64,000 nt of DNA from Rhodococcus sp. 06-235-1A (GTDB taxonomy: Bacteria > Actinomycetota > Actinomycetes > Mycobacteriales > Mycobacteriaceae): positions 496,001-560,000 of the forward strand of contig NZ_NOYI01000013.1 in the NCBI RefSeq assembly GCF_002258785.1. Direction: 5' to 3'. The stretch's first letter is position 1. The number at the start of each line of letters is the position of its first letter. Of this stretch, positions 43,253-50,754 are shown one piece after another. A model generated the notes under the pieces. That model was given only the letters and a program-made list of their open reading frames with translations, was not told where the DNA came from and ran no database searches. The position numbers and the translations under genes are program-made.

Positions 43253-44182
43253 GTGGTCGAAGCGGGGGGAACCGGCGTCAGCGAAAGCGCGCCGAGCAGT
43301 ACAGCTGTACGCAAGACCGATCTCGAGACGCTCCTCGATCTCCTCGCACTCGAGGAGATCGAGGAGGATGTGTTCGTCGGCGTTCACCCCGAGCAGGTGG
43401 GGAGCCGGACGTTCGGGGGGCAACTGGTCGCTCAGGCCCTTATCGCGGCAGGGCGCACGGTGTCCGGTACGTCGCGTGACGTGCATGCAATCAACGCACA
43501 TTTCATCCGTGGTGGTGACGTGAAGAAGCCCATCGAATACCGGGTCTCCCGTCAGCGCGACGGCCGAGCATTCGCCAACCGCCAGGTCACCGCCGTACAG
43601 GACGGCAACGAGCTGTTCGTCATGCTCGCGGCCTTCCAGGATTTCGGAAAGGGCCTCGAACACAGCGTCGAGGTTCCCGAGGTTCCGTACCCCGACGCAT
43701 TGCCGCCTCTCGGCGACCACTTCGTCGGGTACGAGGATCGTCTGCAGATGTTCGTCGACGCCCTCAAGCCGATCGACATGCGCTACGCCAACGATCCGGC
43801 GTGGATCATGCACGGCACCGGTGAGAAGCTCAATCACAACCGCGTGTGGATGAAGGCCGACGGCGATCTGCCCGACGCCTCGATCTTTCACGCCGCGACC
43901 ATGGGATACGCGTCGGACACCACGGTGCTGGATTCGATCATCACCACCCACGGTCTGTCCTGGGGGCTCGACCGGATCGTCGCGGCGACGGTCAACCATT
44001 CCATCTGGTTCCACCGCCCGTTCCGCTTCGACGAATGGGCGCTCTACGCCACCGAATCGCCGGTCGCGGCCGGATCACGGGGATTGGCGACCGGTCGATT
44101 CTTCTCGATGGACGGTCAGTTGCTGGCCACCGTCGTACAGGAAGGCCTCATCCGGCACTTCCCGAAGCGGGACCGGGCCTGA
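43253..44182 (+). CDS. tesB: Acyl-CoA thioesterase II
   Basis: A 309-residue double hotdog-fold thioesterase that hydrolyses acyl-CoA. GVHPEQVGSRTFGGQLVAQALIAA, the HFIRGGDVKKPIEYRV strand and the second-half ATMGYASDTTVLDSIITTHG with WFHRPFRFDEWALY match TesB. It abuts pyk (0 bp), the same order as M. tuberculosis Rv1617-Rv1618. Its 3' end overlaps the convergent glycosylase gene by 35 nt. Confidence 0.93.
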   Translation: MVEAGGTGVSESAPSSTAVRKTDLETLLDLLALEEIEEDVFVGVHPEQVGSRTFGGQLVAQALIAAGRTVSGTSRDVHAINAHFIRGGDVKKPIEYRVSRQRDGRAFANRQVTAVQDGNELFVMLAAFQDFGKGLEHSVEVPEVPYPDALPPLGDHFVGYEDRLQMFVDALKPIDMRYANDPAWIMHGTGEKLNHNRVWMKADGDLPDASIFHAATMGYASDTTVLDSIITTHGLSWGLDRIVAATVNHSIWFHRPFRFDEWALYATESPVAAGSRGLATGRFFSMDGQLLATVVQEGLIRHFPKRDRA

Positions 44183-44672
44183 GGGCACTCGACCACTCCT
44201 GCGTCTTCGTTGCGAGATCGAGCGAGGCGTGCGCAGGGCTGGTCGACGGCAATCGGGTGAATTCGACGTGGGGGAGTTGCAGTCCTTTCGCGACGTACCG
44301 CCGGTAGCTCTCGGCTGCTTTGGCTCCGTTGAAGAACACCCTGCCGACGCCGGGGTTCTCGGCGAAGAAATCCTCGAAATCGTTTGTCTCGATGGAGGAT
44401 TCGACGATCGCCGAGTCCAGGCTTCCCTCGCGCGTGCACAGCCTCAGCACGTCCCACACCGCTACTCCGTGGTTGCGTAGACTCTCGACGCGTTCGTCGT
44501 AGAGAAGTTCGGGCCCTGCACCGAACAACGTTCCCATGATCGGCCAGAACGCATTTCGTGGATGGGCGTAGTACTGCTGCGCGGCCAGCGACGCGACGCC
44601 GGGCATGGACCCCAGGATCAGGGTGGTTGCGCCCGGTCCGACGATCGGGTCGAAACTGTGCACCACGTTCAT
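44148..44672 (-). CDS. DNA-deoxyinosine/uracil glycosylase (Mug/UDG superfamily)
   Basis: A 174-residue protein with the superfamily pattern: ILGSMPGVASLAAQQYYAHPRNAFWPIM near the N-terminus, and VFFNGAKAAESYRRYV with LPSTSPAHAS as the later nucleotide-binding loop. Such enzymes excise deaminated purines or uracil from DNA. The ATG is at 44672. Convergent with tesB, sharing 35 nt, which is unusual but both frames look genuine. Confidence 0.85.
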   Translation of the reverse strand: MNVVHSFDPIVGPGATTLILGSMPGVASLAAQQYYAHPRNAFWPIMGTLFGAGPELLYDERVESLRNHGVAVWDVLRLCTREGSLDSAIVESSIETNDFEDFFAENPGVGRVFFNGAKAAESYRRYVAKGLQLPHVEFTRLPSTSPAHASLDLATKTQEWSSALRPGPASGSAG

Positions 44673-44720
44673 TGCGCGATTACAGCAAATCCCCGCGGGG
44701 GCACCGGACGGGGGACCACA

Positions 44721-44933
44721 ATGGAGGTCATGTTGGATCCACGCGTACTCGACAACAACGAACTCGAAGCCGAACTCGCCGCACTGCGTCGGGGGCGTGA
44801 CGCCGCGATGGACGAAGGCGCGCGGGATGTCTCGTCCGCCGACACCGACCACCTCATAGCGCGGTTCGAGGAAGAAATCCGCAAGCGGCACCAGGATTCG
44901 GTGTCCGATCAGCCCAGTGCCGATCTGCCCTGA
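44721..44933 (+). CDS. Small conserved actinobacterial protein (DUF6158-like)
   Basis: A 70-residue acidic helical protein (MLDPRVLDNNELEAELAAL, then TDHLIARFEEEIRKRH). The spacing of DPxxL, ELxxL and the late helix resembles DUF6158 proteins, but this is from memory. The ATG at 44721 follows GGGGGA. It is divergent from the glycosylase gene across 48 bp, and its 3' end overlaps the convergent DUF1772 gene by 25 nt. Confidence 0.65.
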   Translation: MEVMLDPRVLDNNELEAELAALRRGRDAAMDEGARDVSSADTDHLIARFEEEIRKRHQDSVSDQPSADLP

Positions 44934-45400
44934 CCCACGATCAGGACGGCGCAGGCGGCAGTCGCAGCGACGGTTCTGACGTTGTTCCACACGGTCCACT
45001 TGTCGGTGAAGTTCTGCCACGCCTGCGCGCCTGCGGCACTGCCCGGGTCGACGCCGGCCAATGCGTCGTTGAGTGGAACGTTGAGGACCATGGTGATCGC
45101 GAAGCATCCGACCACGTAGAGAACTGCCCCGGCGAGAACGAGTGCGGCCGAGCCGCGACCGGTCAAGTAGGTCAGAACCGTTGCAAGAGCGCATGTTGCA
45201 GCCGTTCCGACGAACAGGGCGAGGAACAGCGGGTTCAGTATTGCAGCGTTGAACTTCTGCATCGCGGCGACGGCGTCGGGTACCGGCAGCGATGCAAGGC
45301 CAGGGAGCACGCTGACGGAGAACGCGAGCATGATTCCCGCCACGAGGCCGCATCCGACTGCGGAAACGACGGTGGCAACTGAGGCGATTCGATCGATCAT
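44909..45400 (-). CDS. DUF1772 (anthrone-oxygenase-like) membrane protein
   Basis: A 163-residue protein with four hydrophobic helices and the DUF1772 features: GLVAGIMLAFSVSVLPGL in helix 1, AMQKFNAAILNPLF, and a loop NVPLNDALAG followed by WVWNNVRT-like sequence (KWTVWNNVRTVAA). Members are often regulated by a divergent AraC or MarR gene; here an AraC-type gene faces it across about 119 bp. Confidence 0.85.
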   Translation of the reverse strand: MIDRIASVATVVSAVGCGLVAGIMLAFSVSVLPGLASLPVPDAVAAMQKFNAAILNPLFLALFVGTAATCALATVLTYLTGRGSAALVLAGAVLYVVGCFAITMVLNVPLNDALAGVDPGSAAGAQAWQNFTDKWTVWNNVRTVAATAACAVLIVGQGRSALG

Positions 45401-45519
45401 GACGGCTCCTGTCGGTCGCGATTGTCCTGCCGTCCACTCTGATATCGAATCGCTGGATGGACAATGCTCACGAAGCCGGATTCGATGTCCGATCGTCCAA
45501 TCGGTGCGACAATCGATCC

Positions 45520-46512
45520 ATGCATGGACCCGACCCTTGGACGTCGCCCGACCCTCTCGGTGAGGCTCTGCATTTCGTGCGGATGACCGGATCGTTCTAC
45601 GTACGATCCGAGATGAGCGGCTCCTGGGGTCTCGAGCTACCCGCTATGGACGACGCGTTGTGGTTCCACACCGTCGTCGACGGCCGGTGCGTGTTGTCGG
45701 TTCCCGGTGAGCCGACGCGTGAGTTGGTGCCAGGCGATTTCGCTCTGGTCCCGCACGGGCGAGGTCATGTCCTCGCCGCCGATGTCGAAGCATCGGCACG
45801 AGCGACGAGTGTTCACGACGTCCCGCACGAGTACATCAGTGACCGTTATGCGCTGATCTCCCAGCACGGGGATGGCACCGGCCGGGCCGCCACTCTCGTC
45901 TGCGGCGCGGTGCGACTGGATCATCCTGCAGCGCAACAGCTCGTTCGCTTGCTGCCCGCACTGGTGGTGGTCGACGCAGAGCCGGGTCCGAGACAATCGA
46001 GGATGCAGAACATTCTGGCGATGGTCGCGGACGAAGCGCGGGTGCTCGAGCCCGGGGGAGAAGCGGTGATCACCCGGCTGTCCGACATTCTGGTGATTCA
46101 CGCGTTGCGGTCGTGGATCGCGAACACGCCGGGCGCACAGTCGGGTTGGCTCGGAGCATTGCAGGACGACCGGGTCGGAGCGGCGTTGGCGCTGATCCAT
46201 GGACACCCTCACGAGCGGTGGACCGTTGCGACTCTGGCGGCGAGTGTGAACATGTCCCGCTCAGGGTTCTCGGCGCGCTTCACCGAGCTGGTCGGCGACT
46301 CCGTGATGAGCTATTTGGCGACGTGGCGAATGCAGGTCGCACACGAGACGTTGCGTTCCGAGGATGTGGTACTGGCCGAATTGGCCCGGCGCAGTGGATA
46401 TCTCTCCGAGGCCGCCTTCGGCAAGGCGTTCAAGCGTGCAACGGGGGTGTCACCGGGAAGCGTGCGTCGGCGAGAGGTGTTGTCGATGTCGGCCGGTCAG
46501 TCGAGCAGGTGA
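45520..46512 (+). CDS. AraC-family regulator with N-terminal cupin (Cupin_6)
   Basis: A 330-residue regulator: a ligand-binding cupin at about residues 8-190 (WFHTVVDGRCVLSVPG, then LVPGDFALVPHGRGH) and a C-terminal AraC double helix-turn-helix at about 225-320 (WTVATLAASVNMSRSGFSARF, LAELARRSGYLSEAAFGKAFK). The ATG at 45520 is chosen; an upstream ATG at 45457 adds 21 poorly conserved-looking residues. It probably controls the divergent DUF1772 gene. Confidence 0.85.
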   Translation: MHGPDPWTSPDPLGEALHFVRMTGSFYVRSEMSGSWGLELPAMDDALWFHTVVDGRCVLSVPGEPTRELVPGDFALVPHGRGHVLAADVEASARATSVHDVPHEYISDRYALISQHGDGTGRAATLVCGAVRLDHPAAQQLVRLLPALVVVDAEPGPRQSRMQNILAMVADEARVLEPGGEAVITRLSDILVIHALRSWIANTPGAQSGWLGALQDDRVGAALALIHGHPHERWTVATLAASVNMSRSGFSARFTELVGDSVMSYLATWRMQVAHETLRSEDVVLAELARRSGYLSEAAFGKAFKRATGVSPGSVRRREVLSMSAGQSSR

Positions 46513-47228
46513 CGGAGGTAGCTGTTCGGGTCGTCGAGATAGCGACGCCAGTGTTGCACCAGTTCGAGTTCGTCCCAGGTGCTTCGGCGTAGGCCGTGTT
46601 CGCCCACCTCCACGATGTCCGCACCGGGGGTCGACGCAAGAATAGGTGAGTGGGTGGCGCAGACGATCTGTGCGCCCTCGTCGCCCAGCTCGGACATCAG
46701 CGCAACCAACTGCAGGCACGCGGTGAACGACAGGGCAGATTCCGGCTCGTCCAGAACGTAGAAGCCGGGTTCGGCCAACATCGCACCGAACATGGTCAGG
46801 AACCCTTCGCCATGGCTCATCTCCGCTGTGTTCTCGTCCCAGAAACCCGGCATGCCGCCGAGGTTTTCGGCCATGTCGAACGCGGTCTCGGCGCGGAGAA
46901 AGAAGCCGCGCTTCTGCAGGCGTGGGCCACGAAGCATGCGAGAACCGCGCGGTGTGGTCTCGAGTTCGAGTACCTCCCCGAGGGCGCTGGTCACCTCGTC
47001 GAGTCGACGCGACTGCTGCGCCGCCCGCCCGCCGCGAGCGTCGATACCGAAACCCTCGGCGATCGCCTCGACGAGAGTCGACTTACCGGAACCGTTGTCG
47101 CCGACCAGAATTGTGACCGGTGCCAGAAACTCGAGTCCGTCGCGAGCGAGGTCGGCGACTGCGGGCACGGTGAAGGGCCAATCCGACCCGACATCGTCGG
47201 CGTGAACGTGGGCGCGCTCTACGAACAT
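46497..47228 (-). CDS. AAA/ABC-type ATPase with an SMC/RecF-like core
   Basis: A 243-residue stand-alone ATPase. Walker A GDNGSGKST is at residues 43-51, an ABC-like Walker B (GFYVLDEPESALS) near 155, and ICATHSPIL supplies the switch histidine. There is no membrane partner. Such single-domain proteins are found in DNA repair or defence settings and as orphan housekeeping genes. A 58-residue cysteine-containing gene ends 3 bp before it on the same strand, and its own 3' end overlaps the AraC gene by 16 nt. Confidence 0.82.
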   Translation of the reverse strand: MFVERAHVHADDVGSDWPFTVPAVADLARDGLEFLAPVTILVGDNGSGKSTLVEAIAEGFGIDARGGRAAQQSRRLDEVTSALGEVLELETTPRGSRMLRGPRLQKRGFFLRAETAFDMAENLGGMPGFWDENTAEMSHGEGFLTMFGAMLAEPGFYVLDEPESALSFTACLQLVALMSELGDEGAQIVCATHSPILASTPGADIVEVGEHGLRRSTWDELELVQHWRRYLDDPNSYLRHLLD

Positions 47229-47231
47229 GAT

Positions 47232-47408
47232 TCAGGCAGTGACCAGGCGGTCGACGTAACCGGTCTCGTGAGCGGAGTCCGCGCTGCAGGTGTAGTAGAC
47301 CCACTGAGCGGACTGGTCCGCCGAATCTCCGAAGCGATGGTCGACCTTCTGCGCGCACAATTTGCCCGCGCTGGTGTCATGGCAACGAAGACTGCTGGGT
47401 ATGTACAT
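47232..47408 (-). CDS. 58-residue cysteine-containing protein upstream of the ATPase gene
   Basis: A short frame starts at ATG 47408 and stops at 47232, just 3 bp before the ATPase ATG. The product (MYIPSSLRCHDTSAGKLCAQ at the start, later YYTCSADSAHETGYVDRLV) has three cysteines, a tryptophan and several tyrosines, and roughly two thirds of its codons end in G or C. Upstream is GTGGAGTG, so a GTG one codon earlier is also possible. No family recognised. Confidence 0.6.
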   Translation of the reverse strand: MYIPSSLRCHDTSAGKLCAQKVDHRFGDSADQSAQWVYYTCSADSAHETGYVDRLVTA

Positions 47409-47471
47409 CACTCCACTGTAGGCGCGATTGTGGAATGGCTTTACCGTCGTCCGACCCGACGGAAGGTCATG

Positions 47472-47548
47472 TGGTGCCCTCGGTGAGACTCGAACTCACA
47501 CTGGACGGGTTTTGAATCCGTTTCCTCTGCCAATTGGGATACGAGGGC
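47472..47548 (-). tRNA. tRNA with CAA anticodon (Leu by anticodon), unusual class I shape
   Basis: The reverse strand folds into a cloverleaf: acceptor GCCCTCG/CGAGGGC, a D-arm with AATTGGCA loop, anticodon loop TTCAAAA (anticodon CAA), a five-base variable loop CCAGT, T-arm GTGAG-TTCGAGT-CTCAC, discriminator A and an encoded CCA. The anticodon stem closes with an A-C mismatch at 31-39. CAA reads leucine TTG codons, but bacterial tRNA-Leu normally has a long variable arm, which this lacks. It lies between the small cysteine protein and pdtaR. Confidence 0.85.
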
Positions 47549-47668
47549 TGGCGTCTTTCAAGCAACGATTGACGAGTTTAGAAGATGCGCTTTCGGGGGC
47601 GCGCACCGGTACCCTTCAGATGCTCGACGGCCCTGATGGGCGATGACTGTCAAAGGAGACCGATACAG

Positions 47669-48301
47669 ATGAACGCTCCTGGTGCGCACGGTACTGGCAA
47701 GCCCGCGCTTCGCGTGGTGGTGGCAGAGGACGAATCCCTGATCCGGCTCGACCTCGTGGAAATGCTCCGTGAGGAGGGCTACGACGTGGTCGGTGAAGCG
47801 GCCGACGGTCAGCAGGCGGTGGAGTTGGCCGTCGAACTGCGTCCCGATCTGGTGATCATGGATGTGAAGATGCCGCGTCGGGACGGCATCGATGCGGCGT
47901 CGGAGATCGCCGAGAAGCGGATCGCTCCCGTCGTCATTCTCACCGCGTTCAGTCAACGCGAGTTGGTCGAGAAGGCTCGCGATGCCGGGGCCATGGCGTA
48001 TCTGGTCAAGCCGTTCACCAAAGCCGATCTGATGCCTGCGGTGGAGTTGGCGGCCAGTCGCTTCAGCGAAATTTCTGCCCTCGAATCCGAGATTGCCGAT
48101 CTGCAGGATCGGCTCGAGACGCGCAAGTTGATCGAGAAGGCCAAAGGCATCCTGATGACCTCGCAGTCGCTCACAGAACCGCAGGCGTTCAAGTGGATTC
48201 AACGTGCCGCGATGGACCGTCGAACGACGATGAAGGCCGTTGCCGAGGTCGTGATCGAGACTCTCGGTACTCCTGCGAACAAGCCTGCGGCAGAGGGCTG
48301 A
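47669..48301 (+). CDS. pdtaR: ANTAR-domain response regulator PdtaR
   Basis: A 210-residue regulator with a receiver domain (residues 14-130; acidic pocket E20/D21, phospho-acceptor D65 in VIMDVKMPR, conserved Lys in YLVKPFTKAD) and a C-terminal ANTAR domain (about 140-195, LIEKAKGILMTSQSLTEPQAFKWIQRAAM). ANTAR proteins bind paired RNA hairpins to prevent transcription termination when phosphorylated. The ATG follows AAAGGAGA. The histidine kinase partner PdtaS is not adjacent, as in mycobacteria. Confidence 0.94.
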   Translation: MNAPGAHGTGKPALRVVVAEDESLIRLDLVEMLREEGYDVVGEAADGQQAVELAVELRPDLVIMDVKMPRRDGIDAASEIAEKRIAPVVILTAFSQRELVEKARDAGAMAYLVKPFTKADLMPAVELAASRFSEISALESEIADLQDRLETRKLIEKAKGILMTSQSLTEPQAFKWIQRAAMDRRTTMKAVAEVVIETLGTPANKPAAEG

Positions 48302-48474
48302 TCGGCCCGCGAAAGCTACGGCCACGTAAAACTTCGACTCTCTAGGTCACAGTCAGGTCACGAGCGTCGTTCTAGGCCTTGCGAATCGACTCCGAGCGTT
48401 AGCGTCTGATCCACACGTGAGCCACATGTAACTCAGGTGCGCTTCAACGACGAGCAATTTCAAGGAGAACCTAG

Positions 48475-49809
48475 ATGGCAATTCGGACCTATGTCCGCAC
48501 GGCTGCGGTGCTGAGCGTCACCTCGCTCGCACTGTTCGGCTGTTCGTCGAGCGACGACTCGGGCTCGACCGACTCCACCAGTGCCAGCGGCGGCACTGCA
48601 GCCGCGGAAACGACCGTCTCCACCGACTGCACGCCCGAACAGGCCACTGCCGGGGCAACCCCCGACACGTCGCCTCTGGTAGTGGGAACCCTCCTCCCCG
48701 AGACCGGAACCCTGGCCTTCCTCGGCCCGCCCGAGGTTGCCGGTGTCCAGTTGGCCGTCAACGACGTGAACGGTGCCGGTGGCGTCCTCGATCAGCCCGT
48801 CACGCTCATCCCGGGTGACTCGGGCGATACGACGACCGATACCGCCAACACGACGGTCGACCGCCTGCTCGCCGGCGGAGCGAACGTCATCGTCGGCGCA
48901 GCCTCGTCCTCGGTCTCGCTCAAGGTCATCGACAAGATCGCCAGTGCGGGCGTCGTGCAGTTCTCGCCGGCCAACACCTCCGATCAGTTCGTCTGCTACC
49001 CCGACAAGGGTCAGTACTTCCGTACTGCACCCACCGACGTGCTGCAGGCCCAGGCACTGTCGCAGCTGATCGCCGAGGACGGCGCGCAGCGCGTGTCCAT
49101 CCTCGCGCTCAACGATCCCTACGGCACGGGCCTGGCCGCGAACACCGCGAAGAACCTCGAAGAGGCCGGCATCGCGGCAGATCAGATCCAGACCACGATC
49201 TACGATCCGAATGCGCAGTCGTTCAACGCCGAGGTCGACGGTGTGAAGAACTTCAACCCCGACGCCGTGGCCATCATCGGCTTCGAGGAGTCCGCGAAGA
49301 TCATCACCCGTATGCACGAGATCGGCATCGGGCCGTCCGACGGCACATTGGTCTACGGCGTCGACGGCAACATGGGTAATGCCCTGGGCGAATCGGTGGC
49401 AGCAGGCCTGTTGAACACGATGCGCGGCACCACCCCGTTGACCGACGTGGGTACTGCGTTCCAGGACCGCCTCAAGGGCGTGAACCCGGCACTGGTCGAC
49501 TTCAACTATGCCGGTGAGTCCTACGACGCAGTCGTCATCTCGGCACTCGCTGCCGAGCAGGCCAAGTCGACGGCGGGCACCGACATCGCTGCCAACATCA
49601 ACAGCATCACCAAGGACGGCACCAAGTGCACCAGCTACGCCGAGTGCCTTCCGCTCGTCAAGGCCGGAACCGATATCGACTACGACGGAATCACCGGCGC
49701 GCTGAACTTCAGTGACGCAGGAGAGCCCGCCACAGGTTCTTACGGCAACCTGGTCTTCGGGCCGGACAACACGCTGACGACGGACGGATACATCGTCGTC
49801 GGTGAGTGA
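48475..49809 (+). CDS. livK: Branched-chain amino-acid ABC transporter substrate-binding lipoprotein
   Basis: A 444-residue periplasmic-binding-type lipoprotein. The signal peptide ends in the lipobox LFGC (C23), followed by a Ser/Thr/Asp-rich linker. The mature domain (from about residue 60) has GTLLPETGTLAFLG, VQLAVNDVNGAGGV and NVIVGAASSSVSLKVID, the type I fold for leucine/isoleucine/valine or related amides. The ATG follows AAGGAGA. It is transcribed toward the oppositely oriented permease/ATPase genes, with a pair of strong terminators between. The 173 bp upstream contain a direct repeat GGTCAC but no recognised operator. Confidence 0.92.
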   Translation: MAIRTYVRTAAVLSVTSLALFGCSSSDDSGSTDSTSASGGTAAAETTVSTDCTPEQATAGATPDTSPLVVGTLLPETGTLAFLGPPEVAGVQLAVNDVNGAGGVLDQPVTLIPGDSGDTTTDTANTTVDRLLAGGANVIVGAASSSVSLKVIDKIASAGVVQFSPANTSDQFVCYPDKGQYFRTAPTDVLQAQALSQLIAEDGAQRVSILALNDPYGTGLAANTAKNLEEAGIAADQIQTTIYDPNAQSFNAEVDGVKNFNPDAVAIIGFEESAKIITRMHEIGIGPSDGTLVYGVDGNMGNALGESVAAGLLNTMRGTTPLTDVGTAFQDRLKGVNPALVDFNYAGESYDAVVISALAAEQAKSTAGTDIAANINSITKDGTKCTSYAECLPLVKAGTDIDYDGITGALNFSDAGEPATGSYGNLVFGPDNTLTTDGYIVVGE

Positions 49810-49827
49810 TCTGTAACCGCCACACGC

Positions 49828-49871
49828 CACTGGGCCCGAGTCCTCGATCAGGACTCGGGCCCAGTGGTTTT
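49828..49871 (+). terminator. Rho-independent terminator after livK
   Basis: A perfect 17-bp stem (49828-49844 with 49850-49866, beginning CACTGGGCCC) around a CGATC loop is followed by GTTTTCG. It ends the livK transcript. Confidence 0.88.
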
Positions 49872-49900
49872 CGTACGCGCCTCACGTTCGACAGCAGCGG

Positions 49901-49934
49901 AAAGGCCCCGGTTCGATATCGAACCGGGGCCTTT
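49901..49934. terminator. Perfect 34-bp palindrome, terminator of the liv operon
   Basis: AAAGGCCCCGGTTCGAT and its exact complement form a continuous palindrome flanked by A- and T-runs on either side, so it can terminate in both directions. It lies 16 bp past the livF stop on the minus strand. Confidence 0.88.
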
Positions 49935-49950
49935 CGTCGTCGAGGACGAC

Positions 49951-50754
49951 CTACGACTTCTTCTCTTTGCTTCCCGCGAGAGTTCCGAGGTACAGCTCGA
50001 TGACCTTCGGGTCGTTCATCAGCGCCGGACCGGTATCGGTGTACGCGTTACGGCCCTGATCCAGGACGTAGCCGCGGTCGCAGATCTGGAGGCAACGACG
50101 GGCATTCTGCTCGACCATGATGATCGAGACGCCCGCCGCATTGATCTTCTTGCAGCGGATGAACACCTCGTCCTGGAACATCGGCGACAGGCCTGCCGAC
50201 GGTTCGTCGAGCAGCAGTACCGACGGCTCCATCATCAGGGCACGTCCCATGGCGACCATCTGTCGCTCGCCACCGGACAACGCGCCTGCCTTGACCTTCT
50301 TGCGCTCGCCGAGCAAAGGGAACAGCTCGCTCACGAAATCGAAACGCTCACCGAACTTCTTGGGACGCAGATAGATTCCCATTTCGAGGTTCTCCTCGAT
50401 GGTCAGCGACGGGAACACGTTCTGCGTCTGCGGAACATATCCGACACCCTTGGTGACGAGCACGTGTGCCTCGGCCGAGGTGATGTTGTCACCGCGTAGC
50501 TTCACACTTCCCTCACGGACAGCGACCAGTCCGAACAGTGTCTTGAGCAGGGTCGACTTGCCGGCACCGTTGGGACCGATGATGCCGACGATCTCGCCGT
50601 CGTTGAGGAAGAAGTTGCATTCGCTGAGGATGTTGACACCGGGGATGTACCCGGCGACCAACCCGTCGGCGCGCAGCAATGCACCTTCGGCCAGACGAGC
50701 GTGCTCCCCGGGTGTTGCGGCGAATTCTGCCGGCGTCAATGTCTGTTCGCTCAT
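49951..50754 (-). CDS. livF: Branched-chain amino-acid ABC transporter ATPase LivF
   Basis: A 267-residue ABC ATPase with Walker A GPNGAGKST (about residues 59-67), signature LSGGERQMVAMGRAL and Walker B VLLLDEPSAGLSP. The GVGYVPQTQNVFPSLTIEENL stretch is typical of LivF. It has an N-terminal extension of about 20 residues. The ATG shares its A with the livG stop codon. Confidence 0.93.
   Translation of the reverse strand: MSEQTLTPAEFAATPGEHARLAEGALLRADGLVAGYIPGVNILSECNFFLNDGEIVGIIGPNGAGKSTLLKTLFGLVAVREGSVKLRGDNITSAEAHVLVTKGVGYVPQTQNVFPSLTIEENLEMGIYLRPKKFGERFDFVSELFPLLGERKKVKAGALSGGERQMVAMGRALMMEPSVLLLDEPSAGLSPMFQDEVFIRCKKINAAGVSIIMVEQNARRCLQICDRGYVLDQGRNAYTDTGPALMNDPKVIELYLGTLAGSKEKKS

Noticed and set aside
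47475-47548. Reading the tRNA anticodon as TCA (opal suppressor)
   Set aside because: Shifting the loop by one base breaks most of the anticodon stem; the CAA register keeps four of five stem pairs.
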